Origin: [Mycobacterium] fortunisiensis
GTDB taxonomy: Bacteria > Actinomycetota > Actinomycetes > Mycobacteriales > Mycobacteriaceae
NCBI RefSeq assembly: GCF_019050325.1
Contig: NZ_VOMB01000017.1
Location: 1-64,000 of the forward strand
Length of the DNA stretch: 64,000 nucleotides
Direction of reading: 5' to 3'
The position numbers and the translations under genes were made by a program. The notes under the pieces were generated by a model. It had not been told where the DNA came from. It did not search any database and was given only the letters and a program-made list of their open reading frames with translations. Within the stretch, counting starts at the first letter, position 1. Every line of letters starts with the position of its first letter. Shown here one piece after another: positions 1 to 8,263 of this stretch.

Positions 1-74
1 TCAAGAATCGTTCCCCAGCAACACTTTTGGAGAGTTCTGACTGTTAGGTCCACTTAAGCAGATAAGCAGTAAGT

Positions 75-1634
75 ATGTTCGAAGCCGACGCGTCATGGGA
101 GCTGGTGCTCTGCATCGGTGACTCGGTGTCGGAAGAGGCCATGCTCATGGCGTCGCGGATGGCGATGATCGGTGAACTGCTCAACCGGCGCATCGCCGAA
201 GTCGAGATTGAGGATGACGATCCCGGCCACATGTTGCTGACCGGGTTTGCCCGCACCGTCGCCGAAGTCGGTGCGGCCATGCACCTGTCGCCGTCGGCGG
301 CGTCGCAGGTCGTGTCGCAGGCGGAATCACTGACGAACCGATTGCCACGGGTGGCGCAGGTGTTGCGACGCGGCGAGATCGATTGGGAGTCGGTGGCGGT
401 GATCATCGCTCGCACCGAGCTGGTCGTCACCCCGTCGATCCTGGCTCGGTTGGATGAGACGTTGGCTGAGCGGATTGCCGGGTGGACGTCGTGGTCACGC
501 AAGCGGGTATCCAACGCCGTCGATGCCTTGGTGCGCGAACTGGATCCCGATGCGATCGCCGAACGTGAGCAGGCTGAACGTCGCCGATACATGCGGGTGC
601 GTCCCGCAGGCGACGGCACAGTACGGGTGGATGGAGTACTCACTGCGCGGGGCGGCGCGGTGTTCGACCAGCGGCTGACGGAAATGGCGCGGGGAGTGTG
701 TGCAGAGGACCCTCACACGCTTGCCCAGCGCCGGTCGGATGCGGTCGAGGCGCTGGCAGAAGGACTGCCATTGCGGTGCCTGTGCGGTCGGGATGAGTGC
801 CCGCAGGCCCAGACGACTGAACCGAGCCCGGTGCGGGTCGTGCTCAATGTGATCGCCCCGCAATCGGCACTGCTCGGCGGGCGGGAGCCGGCCTACATAG
901 CGGGGCACGGTGTGATCGACGCGGACAAACTGCGTGAGTTGGCGGAGCAGGCCACGCTGCGGATCCTGCAGGCCCCCGATGTGCCCACCGGTGACGCATT
1001 GCGCTACCACCCGTCAGCTGCGTTGGCGCGCTGGATCCGCTGCCGTGACATCACGTGCCGGTTTCCTGGGTGTGACCGTCCCGCCGAACAGTGCGACATC
1101 GACCACACCATCCCGTTCGATCATCGGCGCCCTGAAAACGGCGGTCTGACAGTCCCGTGGAATTTGAAATGCCTTTGCCGTCAACATCATCGCTTGAAAA
1201 CTTTCCATGACGGATGGCAGGATCACCAGCTGGCCGACGGGACGGTGATCTGGACGGCGCCGACCGGGCAGACCTACCGGACCTGCCCCGGCGCGACCGA
1301 GATCTTTGCGCCGGAGGCTCGGCCTCGGCGTCGCCCGCATAGGTCCATGCCAACCTCCCGGGCGGCGCGGGTCGCGCAGCGCCGTGCCAAGAACAACCGG
1401 CTACGGCCTCTCAATGCCGAAGCCCGCCGAGTCAAGACGGCTCGTACCAAAGAAATCCGACAGCGCACCGAGCGCAACCGTATGCGTGCCACGCTGACCC
1501 TGTTCAAAGGCACTCGGCCGAGCACCAGCCCGTTCTGCGCCTGGATCAACGATCCGTATGAACCCGAAGATCTTCCGCGCGACTGGCAACCCCCACCGCC
1601 GCCAGACCCGGGCCCTGACGAACCGCCGTTCTGA
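75..1634 (+). CDS. HNH endonuclease of the DUF222 / 13E12 repeat family
   Basis: 519 aa. The N-terminal two thirds look like the DUF222 (13E12 repeat) helical domain that is abundant in mycobacteria. The C-terminal third has a clear HNH nuclease core: CRFPGC at residues 328-333, DIDH at 341-344, N363 and CLCRQHH at 366-372, so the Cys pairs probably bind zinc and D343-H344/N363/H372 form the beta-beta-alpha metal site. The tail is Arg-rich and ends in a Pro/Asp-rich stretch. Members of this family are commonly scattered as multicopy genes of unknown role and have been proposed to be mobile or defence-related. It lies 26 bp upstream of a DNA methyltransferase gene, same strand. The ATG at 75 is the only convincing start; its Shine-Dalgarno is weak. 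Family call is firm, biological role unknown. Confidence 0.88.
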   Translation: MFEADASWELVLCIGDSVSEEAMLMASRMAMIGELLNRRIAEVEIEDDDPGHMLLTGFARTVAEVGAAMHLSPSAASQVVSQAESLTNRLPRVAQVLRRGEIDWESVAVIIARTELVVTPSILARLDETLAERIAGWTSWSRKRVSNAVDALVRELDPDAIAEREQAERRRYMRVRPAGDGTVRVDGVLTARGGAVFDQRLTEMARGVCAEDPHTLAQRRSDAVEALAEGLPLRCLCGRDECPQAQTTEPSPVRVVLNVIAPQSALLGGREPAYIAGHGVIDADKLRELAEQATLRILQAPDVPTGDALRYHPSAALARWIRCRDITCRFPGCDRPAEQCDIDHTIPFDHRRPENGGLTVPWNLKCLCRQHHRLKTFHDGWQDHQLADGTVIWTAPTGQTYRTCPGATEIFAPEARPRRRPHRSMPTSRAARVAQRRAKNNRLRPLNAEARRVKTARTKEIRQRTERNRMRATLTLFKGTRPSTSPFCAWINDPYEPEDLPRDWQPPPPPDPGPDEPPF

Positions 1635-1660
1635 GCGGGGCGACGTCTCCACGCGTTGCG

Positions 1661-3322
1661 ATGGCCGAACTTGTCGGTGTCATCGGCGACAATGACGGGG
1701 TGACTGACACCGCTGCGACCCGCAAAGCGCGCGGTGCGTTCTTCACGCCACCCGAGATCACGCGCTACCTGACTCGGTGGGCCATTCGGTCTGCCGACGA
1801 CGAGGTCTTCGAACCGGCAGCCGGGGAGGCCGCATTCCTGGTCGAGGCCGTTACCCGATTGGCCGAATTGGGGGCTGCCCAGCCGAGGGTGGACGGGGTG
1901 GAGTTCCACGCGGCCAGCGCAGCCACCGCGCGCCGCCGGGTCGCCGAGGCCGGGGGACGGGCCAGGATCAGGACGTCCGACTTCTTCGCCGTGGACCCGC
2001 GTGCCGAGTACACCACGGTGATCGGCAACCCGCCTTATATCCGCTACCAGGATTTCCGGGGCGCCACCCGGACACAGTCGCGCCGTGCCGCGCTCAAGGC
2101 CGGGGTGACGTTGTCGGGGCTGGCCTCGAGTTGGGCCGCCTTCACTGTGCATGCCGCCTTGTTCCTCCGGCCGGGTGGGCGCCTGGCGCTGGTGCTGCCC
2201 GCCGAACTGCTCAGCGTCAACTACGCGGCGGCGGTGCGGAAGTTTCTTTTCGACCGGTTCGCCAGCGTCGAGCTGGTGATGTTCGACGAGCAGGTGTTCC
2301 CCGAGGCCGAAGCCGATGTGGTGCTGCTGCTGGCCGACGGCTATGGCGGCGGCCCGACCAGCCACGCCGTCATCCACCGGGCCCGCAACGCGAGCTCGTT
2401 GACATCCGAACTCGCACAACGCCGTTGGTCACCGCGCGATCCCGCCGACAAATGGGTCAGCGGCCTGATCGGTAGTGCCCCGGTGGATGCGCTCCACGGT
2501 CTGCACGATGACGGTCACTTCTCCATACTGGAAACCTGGGGTGACACCACCCTGGGCATGGTGACCGGCAACAACAGCTTCTTCGCGCTGTCCCCGGACC
2601 GGGTACGCGAATTGGGGTTACGTCGCAGTGATCTGCTGCCGTTGTCCCCGCCGGGCAGTGCCCATCTGCGAGGTCTGGCTTTGTCGCGGGCGCAATTGGA
2701 CCGGTTAGGGGAGGACGGGCGGTCCATCCACCTGTTCCGGCCGGCCGGGCAACCGTCAGCGGCCGCGCAACGCTACATCGATGCCGGCCACGCGGCCGGG
2801 GTGCATCTGGCCTACAAGTGCCGGATGCGTCAGCCCTGGTATCTGGTACCACTGGTGAACCCGGCTGACCTACTGCTGACCTGTATGAATGCCGACACCC
2901 CACGGTTGATCACCAACCGGGCCAAAGCGCATCACCTCAACTCGGTGCACGGTGTGTACCTGCGCGCCGGGGTGCGGACCTTGGGCCGTGATCTGCTGGG
3001 GTTGGCCGCGCTGAACTCGGTGACGGTGTTGCATGCCGAGATCGTCGGCCGCTCCTACGGCGGCGGCATCCTCAAGATCGAACCGCGCGAGGCCGATCGT
3101 TGGCTCGTTCCCTCACCCGAGCTCGTGACCGCTCGCGCCGATGCGCTGCGGGCGGTACGGCGACGCGTCGCAACCTTGCTGGAGCGCGGCCGGCTGCTCG
3201 ACGCGGCTCAACTCGTCGACGACGCGTTGGGGCTGGAGACCGAAAGCCCGCTGGAACCCATTCGTACTGCGCGCGATTCATTGGCCACTCGCAGGACGGT
3301 AAGGTCTCGGCGTGCCCGCTGA
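1661..3322 (+). CDS. N6-adenine DNA methyltransferase of a type II restriction-modification system
   Basis: 553 aa. Motif order is that of gamma-class (M.TaqI/Eco57I-like) N6-adenine methyltransferases: a motif X-like GAFFTPPE at residues 25-32, motif I-like FEPAAGE at 50-56 for S-adenosylmethionine, and the catalytic NPPY at 123-126. The remaining 400 residues would contain the target-recognition region. A start at GTG 1700 (residue 14) would also keep all motifs. The last 11 bp overlap the next gene, which encodes a probable restriction endonuclease, so the two are translationally coupled as expected for a modification enzyme made before its nuclease. It should protect the host by methylating adenine in the site recognised by the partner. 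The recognition sequence cannot be read from the protein. Confidence 0.87.
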   Translation: MAELVGVIGDNDGVTDTAATRKARGAFFTPPEITRYLTRWAIRSADDEVFEPAAGEAAFLVEAVTRLAELGAAQPRVDGVEFHAASAATARRRVAEAGGRARIRTSDFFAVDPRAEYTTVIGNPPYIRYQDFRGATRTQSRRAALKAGVTLSGLASSWAAFTVHAALFLRPGGRLALVLPAELLSVNYAAAVRKFLFDRFASVELVMFDEQVFPEAEADVVLLLADGYGGGPTSHAVIHRARNASSLTSELAQRRWSPRDPADKWVSGLIGSAPVDALHGLHDDGHFSILETWGDTTLGMVTGNNSFFALSPDRVRELGLRRSDLLPLSPPGSAHLRGLALSRAQLDRLGEDGRSIHLFRPAGQPSAAAQRYIDAGHAAGVHLAYKCRMRQPWYLVPLVNPADLLLTCMNADTPRLITNRAKAHHLNSVHGVYLRAGVRTLGRDLLGLAALNSVTVLHAEIVGRSYGGGILKIEPREADRWLVPSPELVTARADALRAVRRRVATLLERGRLLDAAQLVDDALGLETESPLEPIRTARDSLATRRTVRSRRAR

Positions 3323-4307
3323 ACCGTCGACCAAAGCGACCGCATGGGCGATCTTCGACCGAATCGTGGCCGATGCGGCACCCGCCGGTGTGCACACCAA
3401 CCCGTGGGTGCGCAGCGCGGGGGAGCTGAGTTATGTTCCCGATTTCCGGGTGCTGCGCAAGCTGCTCGGCGTGCCGCTGTACCTCGATGCGCCGTCCACC
3501 ACCGGCGTTCCGGCGCTGGCGCTGGACGTCTGGTTGTCCTACGAACTCCGCCGCGCCGGCTTTGCCCCAGATGCGGTGTGGCCGCGGCCCACCGATCCGC
3601 GCATCATGCCCAGCGCCATCGCCAGCCTGCTGGAGGCGCTGCCGCAGAAGGAGCGCCAGCTTATCGAACAACGGCTGCGCCGGTCGATGAAAGGGGTTGC
3701 CGCGTCGAGTGCGAGCGTGCTGGGCAAGCACTACATGAAACAGGTCGATGTGGTGATGTCCGATTGGGACACCGGCCCGGAACTACTGATCAGCACCAAG
3801 CGGATGGATTCGAGCTTCGGCAAGAACGCCGCCAACCGGGTCGAGGAAAGCTACGGCGACGCCAAGAATCTCCGGCTGCGACATCCGTTGTCAGCGCTTG
3901 GGTTCGTCTACGGCCTGCGTTCGACGATCCTGAGCACGGAGCCGGACAAGGCCGAGTGGCTCATCGACCTGCTCGGCAAGCTCGGCACCGAAGACGACGC
4001 CTATCACGCTGTGGCGTTGGTGATGATCGACTACGACTCCGAGGTCGCGGAGGCCGCCGACGAGGAAGTGGACAGCATCGAAAAGGCCGAGCCCGATACT
4101 CTTTTCGAGATCGTCGACGTGGCGACGGCCGCCGTCGACGAGGCGATGGCCGCATTGCCCGACATCGCCATCCGCCACGACACCGTGCCTGCACAGCTGC
4201 AGCCGTCACGTTTCCTGGCCACCATGGTCGGCCGCGTCATCGACACCACCCCGGTGACCCGGCACCGCGAGGCGCGTCGGCGTCGCAACACCCCGGCCGA
4301 GGCCTGA
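3312..4307 (+). CDS. probable type II restriction endonuclease (possibly XamI-like)
   Basis: 331 aa, GTG start, overlapping the methyltransferase gene by 11 bp. The central region has a candidate PD-(D/E)XK core: D146 in VDVV, E157, then the strand LLISTK ending at K163, followed by a conserved-looking block SSFGKNAANRVEESYGDAKN. This arrangement and the position directly after an adenine methyltransferase support a restriction nuclease. I associate the pattern with the XamI family, which cuts GTCGAC, but that is from memory and unverified. The C-terminus (about 230-331) is helical and acidic and may serve dimerisation. The gene ends just before a strong hairpin, so methyltransferase and nuclease probably form a closed two-gene unit. 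The function is more certain than the family. Confidence 0.66.
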   Translation: MPAEPSTKATAWAIFDRIVADAAPAGVHTNPWVRSAGELSYVPDFRVLRKLLGVPLYLDAPSTTGVPALALDVWLSYELRRAGFAPDAVWPRPTDPRIMPSAIASLLEALPQKERQLIEQRLRRSMKGVAASSASVLGKHYMKQVDVVMSDWDTGPELLISTKRMDSSFGKNAANRVEESYGDAKNLRLRHPLSALGFVYGLRSTILSTEPDKAEWLIDLLGKLGTEDDAYHAVALVMIDYDSEVAEAADEEVDSIEKAEPDTLFEIVDVATAAVDEAMAALPDIAIRHDTVPAQLQPSRFLATMVGRVIDTTPVTRHREARRRRNTPAEA

Positions 4308-4324
4308 CGGCAGCGCCGAGATCA

Positions 4325-4365
4325 ACGCTAAGGTCGTAAATCCGCGCGGCGAACGACCTTAGCGT
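4325..4365. terminator. perfect 13-bp inverted repeat between convergent genes
   Basis: ACGCTAAGGTCGT (4325-4337) is repeated exactly in inverted form at 4353-4365, with a 15-nt loop. It sits in the 72-bp gap between the convergent restriction gene and the ABC ATPase gene, the expected place for a bidirectional terminator. There is no U-tract on either side, as is common for mycobacterial hairpins. Confidence 0.65.
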
Positions 4366-4379
4366 CGCACTCGCGGGAA

Positions 4380-5177
4380 TCACAGCACCCGCGAGCTGGC
4401 CTTGGCCCGTGCGCTCCAGCGGCCGTCGTCGTAGCCCACCACCACCGGATGAGCGAAGGCCTCACTGACGTGCTCGGTGTTGACGACGTCACGCGCCAGT
4501 CCGCTGGCAACCGTGCGGCCGTGCGCGATCAGCAACGCGTGGGTGGTGCTGGTCGGCAGTTCCTCGAGGTGATGGGTGACCAGGATCGAGGCCATCTCCG
4601 GATGTGAATCATCCAGGGTGTCAAGCGTTTCCAGGAGCTGCTCACGTGCGGCGACATCGAGACCGGTGGTGGGCTCGTCGAGTAGCAGCAGCTCCGGATC
4701 GGAGATCAGCGCCCGGGCGATCAGGGTGCGTCCCCGCTCACCCTGCGACAGGGTCGGCCACACCGAATCGGCCCGCTCGGCGAGTCCGACGGTGTCGATC
4801 AACTCGACGGCCCGCTGCACCTGCTCGTCAGTCGGCGTCCAATGCGCGGCGATGTCGATGGTGGCGGTGATTCCGGTCAGCACCACTTCACGCACGGTCA
4901 GCGGGTACTGCAGGCGGTGGCGCGGGTTGACGTGGCCGATCGAGCGGCGCAGCACGGACAGATCGGTGCGGCCCATCTGGTTGCCGAGCACCCGCACGGT
5001 GCCGGTCGTCGGAAATGTCACGGCCGCACAGAAACCCAGCAGGGTGCTCTTGCCGGCGCCGTTCGGTCCGAGCAACGCCCAGTGTTCACCGGCCTGCACG
5101 GTCAGTGAGATGCCGTCGATGATCTGCTTGCCGTCACGACGGAACGTCACATCGTTGATGTCGAGGACCGGGGTCAT
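4380..5177 (-). CDS. ABC transporter ATP-binding protein without a linked permease
   Basis: 265 aa from the ATG at 5177. The reading frame is open further upstream but that part lies inside the regulator gene; the chosen ATG overlaps the regulator's stop in an ATGA arrangement. A single ABC domain is present: Walker A GPNGAGKST near residues 37-45, signature LSQGERGR, Walker B LLLLDEPTTGLD and H-loop THH. The protein hydrolyses ATP to drive a transporter or another ABC-type process. No membrane subunit is encoded nearby, so its partner is unknown. It is cotranscribed with an upstream GntR/FadR regulator, which may control it. A ModF-like or otherwise non-transport ABC protein is an alternative. 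Confidence 0.82.
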   Translation of the reverse strand: MTPVLDINDVTFRRDGKQIIDGISLTVQAGEHWALLGPNGAGKSTLLGFCAAVTFPTTGTVRVLGNQMGRTDLSVLRRSIGHVNPRHRLQYPLTVREVVLTGITATIDIAAHWTPTDEQVQRAVELIDTVGLAERADSVWPTLSQGERGRTLIARALISDPELLLLDEPTTGLDVAAREQLLETLDTLDDSHPEMASILVTHHLEELPTSTTHALLIAHGRTVASGLARDVVNTEHVSEAFAHPVVVGYDDGRWSARAKASSRVL

Positions 5178-5848
5178 GAGAAGGACTCCTTCAAAGAGCT
5201 CAGGTGGGTTCGGCTGGCCGCGGCGGCGGCCTCGGGATCTCGGGCGGCGATCGCCCCGGCCAGGTGCTCGTGCAGCTCGTGGTCGCACGGCTCGGAGACG
5301 ACCGGCCGGATTTTGAGCATGTCGATCATCGCCAGCCGCAGCCGCGGCAGGAACGCGTCGAACAGCTGGGTCAGTACCTCGTTGTGGGCCGCGACAATCA
5401 CGGCGCGGTGAAACGCCATATCGGCGTCGACGTGCTCGGGCACCGACTGCCCCGGCACGCTGCGGGCGGCCAGGGTGCGGCGAATCGCGCGCAGATCGGC
5501 GGGGGTGCGTCGGGCGGCGGCCAGCGCGGCGGCCTCGGCTTCGATCGCGATGCGGGCCTCGATGACCGAGACGATGGTGGCGCGCCGCAGCACGGTGTCC
5601 CAGTCCTCGGGCACATCGAGGGCCGTGACGAACACCCCGGCGCCCTGGCGGCTCTCCAGCACGCCCCTACCGGCGAGCTCGCGGATGGCTTCGCGCAACG
5701 TGGAGCGTCCCACACCGAGCTGCGCGGCCAGCGTCGTCTCACCTGGCAACCGATGGCCCAGTGGCCACTCGCCGTCGCGGATGCGGGCGAGCAGTAGCGA
5801 CGCGGTTTGTGCAGCCAACGGATGGCGCTGGACCTGGGCCGTCATCAC
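5174..5848 (-). CDS. GntR/FadR-family transcriptional regulator
   Basis: 224 aa. Residues about 10-75 form the GntR winged helix: LPGETTLAAQLGVGRSTLREAIRELAGRGVLESRQGAGVFV holds the recognition helix and wing (shown here only by its ends, L34-L41 and the RSTLREAI helix). The rest is an all-helical FCD domain (from about 90), which in FadR-type regulators binds a carboxylate or metal ligand. The gene is divergent from the leuA leader with 45 bp between their starts, so it could act on both promoters; that is inference. Its stop overlaps the start of the ABC ATPase gene. The ligand is unknown. Confidence 0.85.
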   Translation of the reverse strand: MMTAQVQRHPLAAQTASLLLARIRDGEWPLGHRLPGETTLAAQLGVGRSTLREAIRELAGRGVLESRQGAGVFVTALDVPEDWDTVLRRATIVSVIEARIAIEAEAAALAAARRTPADLRAIRRTLAARSVPGQSVPEHVDADMAFHRAVIVAAHNEVLTQLFDAFLPRLRLAMIDMLKIRPVVSEPCDHELHEHLAGAIAARDPEAAAAASRTHLSSLKESFS

Positions 5849-5878
5849 AAAACCTCTCTACTTGTCTGAGGAGTTGTG

Positions 5879-5884
5879 TATAGT
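5879..5884 (+). promoter_or_regulatory. -10 element for the leuA leader transcript
   Basis: TATAGT sits 9 nt before the ATG of the leader peptide. That spacing puts the transcription start at or within about 3 nt of the ATG, suggesting a leaderless small ORF. No good -35 hexamer was seen. Confidence 0.55.
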
Positions 5885-5893
5885 CTAGCCATC

Positions 5894-5935
5894 ATGACGC
5901 GCGTGCTCCTGCTTAGCCGCCGCGGCGGGGCCTGA
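5894..5935 (+). CDS. leuA leader peptide (attenuation sensor)
   Basis: A 13-codon ORF encoding MTRVLLLSRRGGA, with three consecutive leucine codons (CTC CTG CTT) after a valine. It lies 66 bp upstream of leuA, directly after a good -10 element, and ends in the region that can form competing hairpins. This matches the ribosome-mediated attenuators predicted upstream of leuA in Actinobacteria: stalling at the Leu codons when charged tRNA-Leu is scarce would favour the antiterminator. The peptide itself probably has no function. Two Arg codons (CGC CGC) follow, which may slow ribosomes further. The ORF and Leu run are seen directly; the mechanism is inferred from known leader peptides. Confidence 0.75.
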   Translation: MTRVLLLSRRGGA

Positions 5936-5976
5936 ACCGACCGGCCCCCTGCCGTGGGGCTGTGTCGCGCCGGTCG
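5924..5976 (+). promoter_or_regulatory. leuA: leuA attenuator hairpins
   Basis: Two mutually exclusive pairings are visible. Pairing A joins GGGGCC (5927-5932, end of the leader ORF) to GGCCCC (5943-5948). Pairing B is a long stem: CGACCGGC (5938-5945) with GCCGGTCG (5969-5976), plus inner CCCC (5946-5949) with GGGG (5956-5959). B uses the bases needed by A, as in a terminator/antiterminator switch. There is no U-tract after B, so the effect could be Rho-dependent termination or occlusion of the leuA start. Confidence 0.6.
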
Positions 5977-6001
5977 AACCCCATCCGACCGAAGGCACCC
6001 C

Positions 6002-7750
6002 ATGACCACTTCTGCATTTCCCACCGTCAACACCCCGGCCGGGGACATCCCAGCCACCGCGCCGATCTGGAATCGGCAGCGGCATTCGCAAATGCCGTCT
6101 CACCGGTACGCCGGCGTCTATGACCGCGTCGAAGTTCCCATAACGCAACGAGATTGGCCCACCGCCCGGATCGATACCGCGCCCCTGTGGGTGCCGGTGG
6201 ATCTGCGTGACGGCAACCAGGCGCTGGCCGAGCCGATGGATCCGGATCGCAAGCGCCGCTTCTTCGAGCTGCTGGTGGCCATGGGCTACAAGGAGATCGA
6301 GGTTGGATACCCGTCGGCGTCGCAGACTGACTTCGACTTCGTCCGGCTGCTGGCGCAATCTGACATCGCGCCGCCCGACGTCACCATCGTGGTATTCGTC
6401 CCAGCCCGCCGCGACCTGATCGAGCGGACCGTCGAATCGGTGCACGGCGTCGCCAACGACGTCGTCATCCACATGTACACCGCCACCGCACCCACCTGGC
6501 GTGATGTGGTCCTGGGTAAGGACCGCGCCGAACTGCGGGACCTGATCCTCGCCGGTGCTCGCGATGTTCTGGAATTGACCGACGGCATGCCGAACATCCG
6601 GTTCGAATTCTCCCCGGAGGTGTTCAACCTCACCGAGCCCGACTACGTGCTGGAGCTGTGTGACACGGTGACCGAGCTCTGGCAGGCCACGCCGGACCGT
6701 CCCGTCATCCTCAACCTGCCGGCCACCGTCGAAATCGCCACGCCGAACGTCTATGCCGACCAGATCGAGTACATGCACCGCAACCTGTCCCGCCGCGACA
6801 GCGTCATCCTCTCGGTGCATCCACACAACGACCGGGGCACCGGCATCGCCTGCGCCGAGCTCGCCGTGCTGGCCGGGGCGCAGCGGGTGGAGGGGTGCGT
6901 GTTCGGCAACGGGGAGCGCACCGGCAATGTTGACATCGCCACGTTGGCGCTGAACCTGCATGCCCAGGGCGTGGATCCGATGATCGATTTCTCCGACATC
7001 GACGAGATCGCCCGCACCGTCAGCCATTGCACCCGCATGCCGATTCACGAACGCCATCCCTACGTCGGGGACCTGGTCCACACGGCGTTCTCCGGGACAC
7101 ATCAGGATGCCATCAAGAAAGGCTTTGCCGAACACCGTCGACGCGCCACCGCGACCGGGCGCTCTGAACGTGAAATCGATTGGCGGGTACCGTATCTGCC
7201 AATCGACCCGGCCGACATCGGTCGCAGCTACGACGCGGTGATCCGGGTGAACTCGCAATCCGGCAAGGGCGGTGTCGCCTACCTGCTGGCCACCGAATAC
7301 GGGCTGGAGTTGCCGCGGCGGCTGCAGATCGACTTCGCCCGCCACGTCCAGGCCCACACCGACGAAAGCGGCGCGGAGGTGACTGCCGCCGACCTGTTCG
7401 ACCTGTTCGAGGCGACCTATCTGGATCCGTCCGGCCCGGTGCAACTCAAGGACTGGAACACCGGCGGCGACGGTGAGGCTGCGGTCACGGAGCTGACCTT
7501 GATCACCGACGGACGCACCATGACCAGCCGTTACCGCGGCATCGGCCCGGTGGACGCGCTGTGTGCCGCACTCGCCGAACTCGGGTACCCGATCGAGGTG
7601 CTGAGTCTGACCCAACAATCGATCGGTTCCACCGCGATCAGTTATCTGGAATACCGGTCGGGCGATCGGACCGGCTGGGCAGGCGGGCGCAGCGATTCGG
7701 TGCTCGCCGCGTCGATGGCGGCGGTACTGGTCGCGGTCAACGCGCCTTGA
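6002..7750 (+). CDS. leuA: 2-isopropylmalate synthase
   Basis: 582 aa from the ATG at 6002; the frame is open upstream but the leader region there is regulatory. LeuA condenses acetyl-CoA with 2-ketoisovalerate, the first committed step of leucine synthesis. The TIM barrel carries the DLRDGNQAL motif (metal-binding Asp) near residue 66 and the HPHNDRG metal motif; the C-terminal part has [12 protein letters not shown] and a regulatory domain that normally binds leucine. It lacks the 19-residue tandem repeats of M. tuberculosis LeuA and looks clearly diverged from it. The gene sits next to bcpB-trpE rather than in the Rv3710 context, so it may be a second leuA copy. The last 14 bp overlap the convergent bcpB gene. 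Regulation by the upstream Leu leader is likely. Confidence 0.93.
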   Translation: MTTSAFPTVNTPAGDIPATAPIWNRQRHSQMPSHRYAGVYDRVEVPITQRDWPTARIDTAPLWVPVDLRDGNQALAEPMDPDRKRRFFELLVAMGYKEIEVGYPSASQTDFDFVRLLAQSDIAPPDVTIVVFVPARRDLIERTVESVHGVANDVVIHMYTATAPTWRDVVLGKDRAELRDLILAGARDVLELTDGMPNIRFEFSPEVFNLTEPDYVLELCDTVTELWQATPDRPVILNLPATVEIATPNVYADQIEYMHRNLSRRDSVILSVHPHNDRGTGIACAELAVLAGAQRVEGCVFGNGERTGNVDIATLALNLHAQGVDPMIDFSDIDEIARTVSHCTRMPIHERHPYVGDLVHTAFSGTHQDAIKKGFAEHRRRATATGRSEREIDWRVPYLPIDPADIGRSYDAVIRVNSQSGKGGVAYLLATEYGLELPRRLQIDFARHVQAHTDESGAEVTAADLFDLFEATYLDPSGPVQLKDWNTGGDGEAAVTELTLITDGRTMTSRYRGIGPVDALCAALAELGYPIEVLSLTQQSIGSTAISYLEYRSGDRTGWAGGRSDSVLAASMAAVLVAVNAP

Positions 7751-8201
7751 GCACCTCCAGCGCCTTGTCGGCGTGGGTGTCCATGCTGATTTCGCTCGAG
7801 ATCACCGCGAGAACAGTGCGGTCGGTGTCGATGACGAACGTGGTCCGCTTGACCGGCATCAGCTTGCCGAGCAGGCCACGTTTGACCCCGAACTGGGCCG
7901 CCACCATGCCATCGGCATCCGAGAGCAGCGGGTAGTCGAAGTTCTGGATATCGGCGAACTTCGCTTGTTTGGCGACCGGGTCGGTGCTGATGCCGACCCG
8001 GGTCGCGCCGGCCACGGCGAACTCGGCGGCCAGGTCCCGGAAGTGACAAGCCTCCTTGGTGCATCCCGGTGTCATCGCCGCGGGATAGAAGAAGAGCACC
8101 ACCGGTCCGTCGGCGAGCAGGCTCGTCAGGCTGCGAATCGTGCCGGTTTGATCCGGCAACTCGAACTCGGCGACGGTGTCACCCGTCTTGAGGGAAGTCA
8201 T
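7737..8201 (-). CDS. bcpB: peroxiredoxin, BCP/AhpC-TSA type
   Basis: 154 aa, matching the family's usual length. The peroxidatic motif [13 protein letters not shown] gives C47 as the peroxidatic and C52 as the likely resolving cysteine, five residues apart as in atypical 2-Cys BCPs. It reduces hydrogen and organic peroxides with electrons from thioredoxin in the cytoplasm. The position directly upstream of and divergent from trpE is the same as Rv1608c (bcpB) in M. tuberculosis. It shares a 62-bp divergent promoter region with trpE and overlaps the leuA 3' end by 14 bp. Confidence 0.93.
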   Translation of the reverse strand: MTSLKTGDTVAEFELPDQTGTIRSLTSLLADGPVVLFFYPAAMTPGCTKEACHFRDLAAEFAVAGATRVGISTDPVAKQAKFADIQNFDYPLLSDADGMVAAQFGVKRGLLGKLMPVKRTTFVIDTDRTVLAVISSEISMDTHADKALEVLKAR

Positions 8202-8263
8202 GGCTGCCCACGCTACGCCGTCTGCCTGCCGGGGCAGTGGCGTCAGTCTGGGAAGATTGGTCT

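Noticed and set aside
8237..8263. Upstream trpE extension containing two Trp codons as a tryptophan leader
   Set aside because: It is in frame with trpE without a stop codon and has no alternative hairpins; two Trp codons can be chance.
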